NCBI GenBank assembly: GCA_002946415.1
Contig: NJPS01000079.1
Coordinates: 310,001 to 374,000, forward strand
Origin: Rutstroemia sp. NJR-2017a BVV2
Lineage: Eukaryota > Ascomycota > Leotiomycetes > Helotiales > Rutstroemiaceae
Direction: 5' to 3'
DNA length: 64,000 bases
The notes under the pieces were generated by a model that saw only the letters and a program-made list of their open reading frames with translations, did no database searches and had not been told where the DNA came from. A program made the position numbers and the translations under genes. Positions 1 to 11,041 of this stretch are shown here, in pieces (positions within the stretch are counted from its first letter, which is position 1; every line of letters begins with the position of its first letter).

Positions 1-474
1 TCTGAGTATTGCGTGGCATGAATGTAGCGTAGTATAAACCAAAGATTCGTAGCACGGGAGTAGAAGTACGTGTGAAAACCAGTGGGCTAGTCTTCTGCGT
101 CGGCGACAAATCGAGGATGCGGCGTTGCTGAAATGGGGAGGCTCGCGACTATTCGGAGTGGGTTGTGTGCGATCCCGAGAGTAACCTCTATATGCTCAAT
201 GCTCAATGTGCGGGCTCCGTTTGAGATTCGGACATAACGGTCGACGACGATCGGGCTATGACCAGCAATATACGAGATGTCGCAAACGGCTCGAAGCGCA
301 TGGGATGGAGTTGAAGATGGGGAATTTCGGCAGGTTAACAAAGGGAAAGATTGTCGTTGTTTTGGAGAAGGGAAAAGGGCAAGGTAAGCCGTAGAAATAA
401 TTCAAGTAAAGGAAAGAGTAAAGTGAGGTACGGACGAACCGAGTGGATACCTAGTACCCTACCCGGGGGATGGG

Positions 475-575
475 CGTAGAGGGTAGAGGGTAGAGGGTAG
501 AGCGTAGAGGGGAGAGCGCAGAGGGCAGAGGCTAGAGGTAGAGGTAGAGGTGGAGGTAGAGCCTTAGAGGTAGAG
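475..575. repeat. Degenerate TAGAGG purine tandem tract
   Basis: About 100 bases are built from imperfect GGGTAGA and GGTAGA units. The unit differs from the usual fungal telomere repeat TTAGGG and the tract is internal and degenerate, so it is a simple sequence repeat rather than a telomere. Confidence 0.7.
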
Positions 576-1108
576 GCGTGCGGGCGGTGCGTGCGTGGGT
601 ACTTTATCGACCAACTAACTGGCGAACTGGCTAGCTGACTAACTGACTCACTCAATGTACAGGAAAGTAAAAGTAGGTTTCTTGCCGAGTACCCTCTGCG
701 TGAAATGTAACACCAGGTTTTTGCTCTTTTTCTCTTTTGCTCTCTTCCTCTCTTCCTCTCTTACTCTCTTACTCCTTGATTAGCGGCGACCACCTAGTCC
801 TCTTCTGGTTGTCCTGGAGGAGATGAGATGAGATCAGATGAGGAGAGACAGAAACGGGGACAAGCCAGATAGCCTTTCTCATGTCGTCTGTCTGTTACAA
901 CTACTTACTCCACAGATACGCAGCAGTAACTGAGGAATGAGAGACGAGGGAACAAGAAACGAGAAACGCGAAACGAGAAACGAGAAAACGACAGACTCCG
1001 GATCGGAGTTCGACAGCGAGTAGCGGTATGGGATACTTTCCTGGGGCGCCAATTGGGGCTGTGAAGACGTTTAGGAGGGATATCATAGGTAGCAGGCATG
1101 GGCTTGGA

Positions 1109-1141
1109 GGGGCCGAGAGGGGGCACTGGGGGCACCGGGGG
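1109..1141 (+). other. Four-tract G-run (G-quadruplex-type) motif
   Basis: Four G runs of 4, 5, 5 and 5 bases at 1109-1112, 1119-1123, 1128-1132 and 1137-1141 are separated by loops of 6, 4 and 4 bases. This meets the standard G3+N1-7 folding pattern on the plus strand. It sits about 40 bases before the 8-bp minisatellite. Folding is inferred, not shown. Confidence 0.7.
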
Positions 1142-1180
1142 CAGGCATGGGATGGGCAACGGGCATGGAGCCATCCGTGA

Positions 1181-1260
1181 TGGCTGGATGGCTGGATGGC
1201 TGGATGGCTGGATGGCTGGATGGCTGGATGGCTGGATGGCTGGATGGCTGGATGGCTGGC
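1181..1260. repeat. 8-bp minisatellite (TGGATGGC)n
   Basis: Nine perfect consecutive copies of TGGATGGC start at 1185, with partial units on both sides. Because 8 is not a multiple of 3, the tract is open in several frames and produces repetitive pseudo-ORFs on both strands. The lack of divergence between copies suggests recent expansion. Confidence 0.95.
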
Positions 1261-1876
1261 CTCACTCTCGACTGGCTGGACGTTCTGCATCTGCTACGAC
1301 ACAGGACGAACCGAGACTAACCCGCTTGCTTTGCTCGTCGAGTATGTTCTAGGATGCACACCCAGCTGTTACACTCTCACCATCACCATTCTAGTATGAT
1401 TCTACCCACGCGAACTCTATCCATCTCGCTGTCTATCTACCGTAACCGTGCGTGCTACCTATCGACCCAGTCCTTGTAACCTCCTGCCAGATGTGTCGCC
1501 GGATGTCTGTATGATTCCTACTCAGCTACGGAACTGCACCTGCAATGTAATGTACAGAACTCACAGACCGAAGACGGTTCTGTTGAGAAATGTCCGAAGA
1601 AAGCAATGAGCGCGGCCATTCGACACATGGCGGAAGGACTCAGGATGTAAATGTAACACGAGAAGGAGCAACAAGAGAAGCGAGCCACAAATCAAAACGC
1701 GCACATTCGTCCAGGTTCTGCGGACTGCAAAGTAAGCCCGCACTTACTGGGTAAGAAGGGAAGATACTCGCTCGACCTGACATTGACAACAGCAATAGTA
1801 ATACTAATAATTGTACTGCACAGTGCACACTGCAGTCTGCACTCAACGATGCAAGAGGAGTGCGGTACGGCATCCC

Positions 1877-1916
1877 ATTGTAATATTGTAGTATTGTAAT
1901 ATTGTAATATTGTAAT
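1877..1916. repeat. 8-bp minisatellite (ATTGTAAT)n
   Basis: Five consecutive copies of ATTGTAAT are present, the second with one substitution (ATTGTAGT). The tract is AT-rich and lies about 600 bases from the GC-rich 8-bp minisatellite in the same gene-less stretch. Confidence 0.9.
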
Positions 1917-3015
1917 ACATGACAATACATTACTGTCGCATGCTGCATCATTATCACTCACTCTATCTTTGATCCCCTTGAGCTGACCTTCCCTTCTGTC
2001 CCTCTCCCTTTCTCTTTCTCTTCCTCTCCCTACCACCTGCTCCCCGTCGCGAATTTTCCGTGAACCCCGCCAGAGAACTTCACCCCGTCTCACCTCATCA
2101 ATCCCTATCCCATCCCATATCATGTTAATGAGGGCTTTTCGAGCCCCTTCATTTTGGCTATTGCTCGCACACAGGAGCAAGCACACACGCACATTCTTTT
2201 CCTTGACACATTTTACTTTATCATTACATTATTGCCATTCGAGACTACTGACCCTCTCTATCTAGCCTCAATCTGAATGGGGGAACAATGCAACCCAACC
2301 ACTCCCACTTTCGAAGGCCGGTGGTCATTGGGGTGGGATGCGGCTAAAATACCTTTCGAGCCGCATGCAATAGTCATTGGTCCGAGACGACGAATCTCCT
2401 GTAGGTGGCATATGAGAACGTAGTCATACTTCCACCTACTGGACCACTGGTCACGGCAGTCAGACTTAGCCTCAAAGCCGATTAGTCGAGTGAATACGAC
2501 GGTATCAGATTAGTATCAACACGCATTTCATTATCAAATCTTTCGAATCTTATCATATTTTGGGGTGACACTCAGCCACCATCCCTCCATGCCGTTGGGG
2601 TTTACCAGTCATCTGCAGTTGTACATATCTCTTTGACGTTAAATCTGTTTAATGCGCCATTCTAACCGATCGTTCGATTAATGGCGCAGTCAACGATATA
2701 CCCTCCATCGACGCGAAAGATAGGATAGTTGCTTGGTATCAACGGTTTCGATTCGTCTATTAACAACCTAACGTTGCGACCCCCGGGCTGTTTAAACATG
2801 ATACAGGGTAGAAGAAAACATGCATCAAACCAGTGCACCATTACGCCATATTCCACCCAGTTCCTGTAACCGATGAAGTTATATCTCTATCTGGCTTTCG
2901 TTGCAATCTTTCGTTCCGAGTTTACTAGGCATTTAAACCTGCCTACCATATGCTCTCCGCGTCATTCTTAACCTACAACAACCTCAACTCTACTCTCCCC
3001 ACACTTCACTACTCT

Positions 3016-4487
3016 TCAAACGTGCTCAATTGGCTCTTCGGGTAAGAGTTCCTCAACTTCTGTTACGACGCACGATTTCAACGGAGGTCGAACGAGGTCG
3101 TTGAACAGGAACGTGCCATAAACAAGTAGTCCGAACCCCACGACTTGTAACCACTTGAAACTTTCCCAACCTAGGAATAGAGACACGATCCAAATGAAGA
3201 GCGTACGGCAGGTGTCGATGGTGGATCGCGACGTAGCGCTGACAGTTCGAGTTACCGAGAGCCCAAAGAAATTGAAACCCCTAAATCAGTCAGTCGCTGG
3301 ATATAATGCTCTGTTGCGAATGAAAACTTACCCAATGCTGACCATGATAAGTATACTTGAAACCCCGATAGCCTTGTAATGGGTGATTTGTCTCCAGCCT
3401 TCAACGAGATCGAAGTATCCGTATTTACCAGCAGCCGTTCTTCCAACTGCGAGATGTAGAATGACCATTCCGATAACAGTAACCACGAATCCAAACAAAC
3501 CTTCCCATCCTACCACCTTCAGGGGCTCCAAAGCGTAGTTCTCCAAGATGTATTCTTCCAAAACGAATTGAGATGCTGTGAAGATCTGCGCACCGGCAAT
3601 CAGGAATACACCAATAATAGTGCGAACTGCTTCCGGAGTTCTAGCTTCTCTCACGACCACTTGCAGCGCTTCTCTAGCGGCGAGAACGGCCGAGGGTGCA
3701 GCTTTGTGATCTTGGTAAAGAGCGCCAGCCAGCCCAACAACGGCAACTCCAAGAACAACTGTGACCAGCGCAAACCATTGGAATAGATGTAACTTTCGTT
3801 TCAGGAAAATGACACTAAACAGACCAACAAAGAGAACCAGGGCTCCTCGAGTCATTTGGTAGATGGACGGCACGACGAACAACAAACCGACGTTCACTAG
3901 TATCATTAGCATCCGCCAACGAAGTAAAACAACATGGAAGCGTAGGCGAGCACGTTGCTCTGCTCCGGTATAACCGAAGAAGAGGTCGCTCCTGAAATCA
4001 CTTACTCAAGGTTGTCCCGCAGATATCACAGATGGCGGGCAATGCCAACAGCAGAATGCGTGCTCCAACCAAAGGTAGCCTCTCTTCATCTCCAATTGTC
4101 TTTGCAGTCGACATGATGCTGGCGGCATCATTGTCCACCGCCTCTCCTTCATTTGTGAGCACCGCCTCGTAACCTTCAGGTTTCGGTTCTTTCGCAAGAT
4201 AACGACGATAAAGGGAGAAGCCTCCGACAAATAACCAGCAGCCCATCTCGCCAACGAACATCTGAGCTGTTTGTATAACCGGTTGCTCGAAAAGCGCGCG
4301 CTTCTTCGGATTGGGATCATCGCAGTTTCGGACACAGATGTTATCCTAGATGACGGTCAGCAAGGGAATACCGCAGGCTTGCAAGTTGGGAAGGTAGACT
4401 GACCTGATACTTCGTGAGAAGGGTGTTGCACACACCCGTCAGCAGCATCATAGCCACCAAAACGGGGATGAGCGCCTTGACAGCCAT
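3016..4487 (-). CDS. SLC35F6-like drug/metabolite-superfamily transporter
   Basis: Four exons on the minus strand (4404-4487, 4006-4345, 3332-3896, 3016-3280) give 417 residues. The start is the ATG at 4487; introns have GT/AG ends and frame is kept throughout. The protein is a string of hydrophobic helices resembling the SLC35F6 (C2orf18) group: an N-terminal helix ending in LLTKYQ, a CDICGTTLMNVGLL segment, IYQMTRGALVLFVGLFSVIFL, and a late VSLFLGWESFKWLQ segment. In this family the proteins are multi-pass carriers of organelle membranes related to nucleotide-sugar transporters; the fungal substrate is not known. A soluble acidic loop lies near residues 75-110. The next gene upstream is co-directional. 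Family assignment is firm; substrate is not assigned. Confidence 0.87.
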
Positions 4488-5312
4488 GATGGCGATGTCG
4501 ATGCGGAAGAGGGTTGAAAGTCGATATTGATAATGTACGGTAAGCTTTGATAGATCAAACTGTCTGCATTTCGAAATGGATGAAGATAAGGGATTGTTCA
4601 GATGACACTCCGCGTAGTTTTAAATCCAGTGGAATGACTAGATTCAGAATCAGAGATGTGTTGCAGTCGATAGTGATTTGGTTTTGACCCGATGACTTTG
4701 TCTTTGTTATTGACTATTGGGGTACTGATGCATGCTAGCCGGCGTCTTGTTACTGTACAGAGTAGGGAGCTAGGCATCCCCGGGTTAGGATTAGAGATAG
4801 GCGAACCTTCGTGCATACGGAGCATGCTAATGGCTGTGGGGAGCATTGACAGCGTCACAAGACCAGCCTCCTAGCTTGGCTAGCTGAGTCAGTGTCTTGA
4901 TGATCATTTTACTATCTGTGTACGAGTACTCAACGTGATGATTTTCATTAATATTGGCCAGTCATTCAGTAATGACGACTGTTATATCACTCTAGGAGCT
5001 GCATCATACCAATTCCTGCAATATTGAAGCTGGCATAAGAACAATCCCGCGAATGGAATACTGTAGACTCAATTCAATCCTCAATTCTAGCTTATTTCCG
5101 CTGTAATAGGTAGAGCCGAATGCTCTGACAGATCGATAAATCCAAAGCCTTATAAACTCCAACGCTTCCCATAAGGTGCGCACAAATCATGTACATAGCT
5201 ATTTTGTACAAGAAAATCTAGGAACATCTGCGTCGCTCTTAGTCCCTTCATGAACCATCTCTCCCAGCACTTCCCTCTGCGTGTTCTCCCTGACACCCCG
5301 ATATGCTCGTGG
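4488..5312. other. Intergenic gap between two minus-strand genes
   Basis: The gap should hold the promoter and leader of the SLC35F6-like gene at its left side and the 3' end of the DUF2985 gene at its right. No coding frame with family resemblance and no clear repeat is seen. Confidence 0.5.
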
Positions 5313-6964
5313 CTAGTGGAAGTTCTTGTGTTTCCGCTCCTTAGGCTCCTTCGGCTTCTCATCCTTAATGTTGTTGAAGTGAATAATGCCTAATTCCCTA
5401 TCCTGTATCAACTTTTCCTGATCTTTTTCGCTCACGGGCACTCCTTCAATAGCCTTGACCTTCTTGGATTCCACAAAAGTCATGATACCGCCACAACCTG
5501 CTACGATACAAGCCAGTGCTACGAATAGCCCAGTACTCCATGAAGGGCGATTGTATCGGTTCATGCCCCACTATAGGAAATATTAGTAAAGTGTATAGCG
5601 AAGGATGTTCGGCGTCAATGTAGCCTGTTGTCTGGAGCTAGAGTGCAAATACAAATAAAATGAACTCAACTTACCATAAGCCCCGAAAGCACAGCCTGTA
5701 GGAATGTATTCCAAACCATAGACCAAATAACAAAGTCAAGTTTCCACAGCGCAGTAGGCGGCGCTCGAACACCTGTGAGTGGAGCGTCTGGCGATTTGGC
5801 AAGGGGATAAGGCAAGCAACCTGATGGAAGATTCATGCTCTCCGTCTCAATCTGAGCCGGTCCTAATTTGACGGGAAGTTCTTGAGAACCAGCAAGTCTG
5901 AACCATCCTCGATTAATCCCAGCAAGTCTTCGGAGTCCCATCTCGTCTTTCTTGATCCTGAAGCAAAGCAGATAGTATAAATCGCGGAATCTCCATGGAA
6001 TCGTGCCGAAGCCTGTAACACAAAAGAGAGCATTTACAATCTGACAGGTGGTCTCGATCCATATCCGTCGTGGAGAGTTGATGTCGTTGCAAGTCGGATG
6101 GCACATAGCTGGCGCTGCATTGCACAGAAGCAAGAATAACATACCACCCCAAGCCACCACATTCAGTCCATAAACAACAACAAGAAATCCTATTGGTGTG
6201 AGGAAGAACTTCCAAAATGCTTTCAAAAATATGATAGTCGACTCTTGCCATGTATGCTTCGGCGGGAATTGATAGCCATTATCGAAGGGCGTGGTCTTGT
6301 AGCCAATATCCTCTTTTGTTGCATGGGATCTGGGGCTCGTGTCGTTACTGTTGCGAAGATCTTCAGGCTCTGATGTAATGTTTTGAAGAACACTTTTGCC
6401 ACCGACATTGTTGATGGTATTGGGCGATGCTGGATCAGGCGATTTGCGATTAACAGGGCTGTCAAAATCGTGACCCTCGTCTGCAGTTTCAGCAAGACTG
6501 TCATGTCGAATATCTGCGCCTGCAGTTGTGTCGTCGCTATTATTGAGTCCACTCGAGGTTCGTTTGCCGCCCAAGGCGACTTCGCCGGCCTGCAAGCTTC
6601 TTCTCCTCGCTGAACTTGTACGTCTCTGCTTCTCTCGGACCTGTCCTTCAACCGACCAACCATCCACGTCGAAGCTTCCTCTTCTGATATCGAATATTGA
6701 TGGGACTTTTGACGCAATTTGCCCAGTCGTGACCCAGATACTCGTCGGAACCTCCGATTCTTCAAACTTCTTCGAGGCCGAACGAATACGACCTCTTGAG
6801 CTTGATTGACCTCCGGCTCTGTCATCTCTAACCTCACGATTGACGTCGATGGAGCGCGACGCTCGTGGCAATGAGGCCTCACCTAATTCAGGAAACGGTT
6901 CAGAGCCCGAGGGGTTATCGTCGCGCAGTGCATTGCGAGTATTTGGGGGAGGCGAATCTGCCAT
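5313..6964 (-). CDS. DUF2985 (PLAC8-like) membrane protein
   Basis: Two exons (5675-6964 and 5313-5570) encode 515 residues. The start is the ATG at 6964; an in-frame TTG further up was not used. Roughly the first 230 residues are polar, charged and probably disordered. Then come hydrophobic segments near 245-281, a CQIVNALFCVTGFGTIPWRFRDLYYLL block near 305-335, and after the splice the block WGMNRYNRPSWSTGLFVALAC, characteristic of the fungal DUF2985 family. The tail is lysine- and glutamate-rich. DUF2985 proteins are membrane proteins of unknown function, sometimes labelled with unrelated names in databases. It is transcribed divergently from SEN15, with 747 bases between the starts. Confidence 0.85.
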
Positions 6965-7711
6965 CGTATGTATCAATAGCGACTTCAAGTTGCGTCGAGG
7001 GGGAAGAAGATGGCGACCAAAGGATCAATAATATACTCAAGACGAAAGTCGAATGTCTTGACTAAAGACATGTGAAATCCGTGCATCGTGCTGGATCAGA
7101 TACTAGCCAAGAGAGAGTGCGCCAGTTGGAAAGGCAAATAAAAGCCTCCAAGGTCCAATTTCCAATGATAATTACATCGCGACGTAGATAGTGGTACATA
7201 GTGCCCTGGGTGCCCCAAACTCAGCCCAAAGAACCCTGTAATCTAATCGAATTCAACGCTAAATCTTAGACCGAAGACGCCCAGCCCGCCAACATCGAAC
7301 CCTTTTGGGGCTCGAGAACAATGTGGGGGCATCGGCGGGCGATCTTCGAACCCGGAAAAGGACTGCACCGTATCTATACGCGTATTTTTAGATGTACAAG
7401 TACGCAGATACCAATTCATCTGTCTTACTACTCGGTTTGAGCACAAGAGAAGTGCTTGCTTCTCCAAACAAGTTACTCTGGGCTATTAGGTATGTTTTTG
7501 TCTATCAAAATGTCAAGACTGGTCCCCAAGAAGCACCCAGGAAGCTAATTGCAAACTCAGCCCGCCTACAAGAAACTTGGGCTCAAACTTTTCTCCCATT
7601 CGCTTGGCGATCACTTCATTTTTCTCTACACAGCGCAAACTGCAACAGAACAGTGAAGTTTCGCCGTGCTTGCACTCCCTATATCGTAAAGTGCCTTGGG
7701 TCTCATTCATC
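6965..7711. promoter_or_regulatory. Divergent intergenic region, DUF2985 / SEN15
   Basis: The 747 bases between two outward-facing start codons must contain both promoters and leaders. No specific operator could be recognised by eye. Confidence 0.5.
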
Positions 7712-8275
7712 ATGCCTTCTGCCGATCCAATATTCCCACCTTCGTCCACCCTCCAGCGTATCCTAGATTCTCAAGTATCAGACTCTTCTGAACCCGTCCA
7801 TCCACCCTACCTCCTGCATCTGGCAGCGGTCGTCCTCCACAACTTGCAGTATCAGCATGATTGGACCTCGCTAACTATCCACACACATTCTACGTTAACG
7901 AGCCTGCCCCTTCCTCGACCTGTTGTCTCTGGTCTACCGCCGAAAAGAGCCTATATACATCCAGATGAACAAGTCGAGATATTGAAGGCCGAGCACGATA
8001 CCGGAGAGTCAATCATGCAGGTTCCAGAGCTGGAATGGGTTCTCCCGACCCATCTTGAAGAAAAATGGAGTCTGGCCCAATTCTCTTCTATTTTCGATGC
8101 GTTAGAAACGGTACCCTCTGGTGAAGGAGTAGAGAAGATGGACGAAAGTGCTGTGGGGGCGCGATGGCAGGGGAAGAATAGGCAGAAGAGGATCCTACTT
8201 GCTACGCTTCATGATGATAGCACAGTCGTTTACTATATCATGCATGATGGGATTGTCAAGCCGCGACAGAACTGA
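7712..8275 (+). CDS. SEN15: tRNA-splicing endonuclease subunit Sen15
   Basis: Single exon of 187 residues from the ATG at 7712; the frame is open further upstream but lacks family-like sequence there. The core shows the Sen15 pattern: an N-terminal helix HPPYLLHLAAVVLHNLQYQHDW, then a segment with VSGLPPKRAYIHPDEQ, and a C-terminal strand region ILLATLHDDSTVVYYIMHDG ending soon after. Sen15 is a non-catalytic subunit of the Sen2-Sen34-Sen54-Sen15 heterotetramer that cuts introns from pre-tRNA; it pairs with the catalytic subunits by an endonuclease-fold dimer. The size is close to other fungal Sen15 proteins. It faces away from the DUF2985 gene and converges with the Yippee gene. Confidence 0.88.
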   Translation: MPSADPIFPPSSTLQRILDSQVSDSSEPVHPPYLLHLAAVVLHNLQYQHDWTSLTIHTHSTLTSLPLPRPVVSGLPPKRAYIHPDEQVEILKAEHDTGESIMQVPELEWVLPTHLEEKWSLAQFSSIFDALETVPSGEGVEKMDESAVGARWQGKNRQKRILLATLHDDSTVVYYIMHDGIVKPRQN

Positions 8276-9487
8276 AAGATCCTATCGAGTATTGGGGTTG
8301 TCGACGAACTTATGGGATTCCCCATCTCTGTTTACACTTCGATCAACTCATGGCCTTGGAGCAGCGTCCGAAAAACCAAGATACCCGGTGCTCACTGTCC
8401 TGATTCGTGCAGAGAGGGATCTTGGCTCCCAAGGCGGTTCTGCACAGATGAACAGCCTCTCGATGCTGGCTCAGTGAGTTGGGCATAGACCGTTCAAGGT
8501 GAGGGCTAGTTTTCTAAGTCACAACAAGAGGGAGCATACAAGTTTTGCAACCAATCTAGCATGTGCTTTTGGAAGTCCCATGACATCCTATGTTTTGCTA
8601 CAACCTCTACTCAGAAAATCCAGCATCAAAAACAACTAAATATGTTTGTTGCTTGCATGCATGTGAGAGCAAACATGGGGCTTATGGTGTGTCAATACTT
8701 TAGGAGGAGGCCCTAAACATCCAGATAGAAGCTTTCGATCTGAGCCATGCCAAAACATTTCTATTCTTGATGAACCCTTGGAGAAGTTCCCTGGACTTCG
8801 TTGGCAGCAAGGAAGAAATACTTGAAGGAAACCTCCAGTAGTGGTCATGTCCAGAGGTCCAGGGGCACTCAGCGTAGGTCGTAGTGTATTATATTCCTCC
8901 TTTGAGTGATCATGCTGGCGAAAGTCCCCACAACGAGAAATCAAGCTCAAATTCACAAAGAATCCTAGCTCGTTGGCTAGGCCATACATTAATTATGTTT
9001 ACAGCTTTCGGTCACTACTAGCTATGATGAAGAATCCCCAAGGCCAATCTTTCCCAAGTGTTCAGTTGTAATAAGTTAAATATTGAAATATATCGATATA
9101 TTCTGTGGAACTATGATTGTATCATGTACGTCTGAAATGTACGATGCTCAAGTAACAAAACCCGGGCATTAGCACATGAAATCCTAACCCATCTTAGCTG
9201 ACCCCGATAACCCTCCAAGAAGTGCCTTTAGACACCGCATCTCCAATATCGCCAAACCCCAAATAAGGAGAAAAGAACACCAGTCTCTCAAGCAGAGAAG
9301 AAGACCCCTAATGCCAAATCCCAATACTCCATCGTATGTCATGTTCTCATAAATGCCAATTTCCGACTCCTCTCAACCCGCAAGGTACCATCACATAGAT
9401 GGACAAACATTCAGTCAGTATCAATCATCAATGTCTCAATCTTTCTCCCCGCCTGTGATCCTCCTTCACCTACACCATGCTACTCCC
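8276..9487. other. Gene-less gap between convergent genes
   Basis: The 1.2 kb between the 3' ends of SEN15 and the Yippee gene contains only weak open frames, such as a 117-codon minus-strand frame at 8636-8989 with no family resemblance and no splice support. No repeat stands out. Terminators of both flanking genes are expected here. Confidence 0.5.
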
Positions 9488-9969
9488 TTAAGTAACATTA
9501 CACAACAACTCCGCCTCCAAAATAAACTTCCCCTCCTTATACTTCTCGCTCGCCTCATACGCCTTATCGTATTTCCACCCCACCGTCTCATTACACTGTC
9601 TGCAGACAATATCCCGCACGACATGTCTACCGGTCGTCATATTGCGTTCGGAGGGCTCGCCGGAATTGACATTGACGACATTGTTAAAGAGGTAGGCTTT
9701 GCCATGCTGGCCGCGGAAATTCTAGAAACGCGGGGTAGGATGTTAGCTGGGAGGAGATATGTATGATGGAGGGGGAATGAGGAGTGCGGGGCATGAGGCT
9801 ATGAGAGGGGAAGAGGGAAAGGCTTGGGGAGAGAGGACAAGGTAAAGAATGCGCTGCACTGCAAACTTACCCTGCTTATGATGTCGTCGTGATTGGAGAG
9901 ATGGGTTTTGCAGTTTTTGCAGCCGTAGATTTTGTGGCTGTCGAGATAGACGTTGTATGCGAGACCCAT
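9488..9969 (-). CDS. Yippee-like zinc-binding protein (Moh1 type)
   Basis: Two exons (9871-9969 and 9488-9721) join in frame after the ISR of DDIISR to give 110 residues. The Yippee signature is clear: MGLAYNVYL at the start, GCKNCKTHL with the first CxxC pair, then NFRGQHGKAYLFNNVVNV, and a second CxxC in DIVCRQCNETVGWKYDKAYE. The four cysteines bind one zinc in this family. Yippee proteins are small and highly conserved; the yeast member is Moh1, and the fold is shared with the cereblon and RIG-I C-terminal domains. The start at 9969 follows the family; the frame is open upstream to a stop but has no earlier ATG. The longer open frames overlapping this locus are shadows. Confidence 0.92.
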
Positions 9970-11041
9970 GACGGCGGCTTGCTTGACGCGAGCTCTCGCT
10001 GCTGGAGGGGTAGGAATTTGCGAAGGAACTTTCTGAAGTTGGTGTGGTGACTTCTTCCGGGTTCATAAAGGGGGTAGAGAAGTGGCCAAAGAGGAAGAGG
10101 AAGTGGTGGCCAAGTAAACAGAATTCGGAGTAGTTGAGGTTGCAGATGAGGTCGGAATCGGAGGCAACGGGGTCAGGTGGTAGTGGTAGGTGCTGCGGGC
10201 AGAATGGATGGTGCTGTCGAATCCAAGTGAATCCCAGATGAATTCCGGCTATGAGAAGAGAATAATAATTGTCTGAATATCGAAGCCAAAGAGCCGCAGG
10301 TGGTTGTGATTTGAAAAGAGGTTTGTTTGGAGTGGAGGGAGACGTTCAGCGAAAGTGCAGGCTGGGCCGCTTCCCTTTATCTTATCGGGTGGTTGCACGA
10401 TCGTGGACTCCCGCTTTATCTAAATAAGCCTCGTACCAACAGTTGGTACGGTACTTCTTAAGTGAATCCAAGCTTGCTTATAATGACGACAGAAATCCTA
10501 TCGGGAACCGAATATATATTGATTTCCAGCCCTTTGAAGTATAATTCGACAAATCCACCGCGGCTACTTCTGTCTGTTTCTTCCCCGTTCTTCAACGTGA
10601 GGATTAATTTCAAACGTCACTATCAGCATTCGTGCTTTTAGATAGCTATTTTACATAAGGGATTAATTGTGTTGAAAGACACATGGTTTTCATTCTGTTA
10701 CATTCACAAAATCACATCAACATTGAGGACTAGATGTATTTCATCATGTAAAACCTTGCATTGATATCTAGCAGCTATCTTACTTCCTATTTACTTTCGT
10801 CAGATACATACCCAAAAGATCTAGAAGACAATATGACCTAAATATCCACTATACTTGCGATCACTTGTCTCTCATCAATCGCTAAACCTCCCAGGTGCAG
10901 CCCGACATGGAAAAATGTACAAAGAATGAAGTTCACACCAGCTGGTAGTGAGAGTGAGGTAGCATTTAACATAAAAACAATCGCATTTTCCAACATGCAC
11001 TACCTTCAGTGTTCAGCAGAAGAACGAGCGAGTCGTTGAGA
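9970..11041. other. Gap upstream of the Yippee gene
   Basis: The 1.07 kb runs from the Yippee start to the 3' end of the ferric reductase-like gene. It should hold the Yippee promoter and the reductase terminator. No further gene or repeat is seen. Confidence 0.5.

Larger units (their letters stand above)
1..3015. other. Gene-less left edge, repeat-rich
   Basis: No convincing coding sequence is seen on either strand. The open frames present are short, low in complexity, or created by tandem repeats. The stretch holds a TAGAGG-type purine tract, CT-rich tracts, a G-quadruplex-type motif and two 8-bp minisatellites, listed separately. It lies downstream of the 3' end of the SLC35F6-like gene, so it may contain that gene's terminator plus the promoter of something beyond the left edge. 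Confidence 0.6.

Noticed and set aside
475..575. Possible telomere-type repeat
   Set aside because: The unit is TAGAGG/GGGTAGA, degenerate and short; fungal telomeres are usually perfect TTAGGG arrays at chromosome ends.
1692..2192. 166-codon minus-strand frame
   Set aside because: It runs through CT-rich tracts and the ATTGTAAT minisatellite, producing runs such as RERERERD and repeated YYN residues, so it is a repeat artefact.
6223..6882. 219-codon frame overlapping the DUF2985 gene
   Set aside because: It is a shifted reading of the DUF2985 exon, which has the longer frame, the family motifs and the matching splice site.
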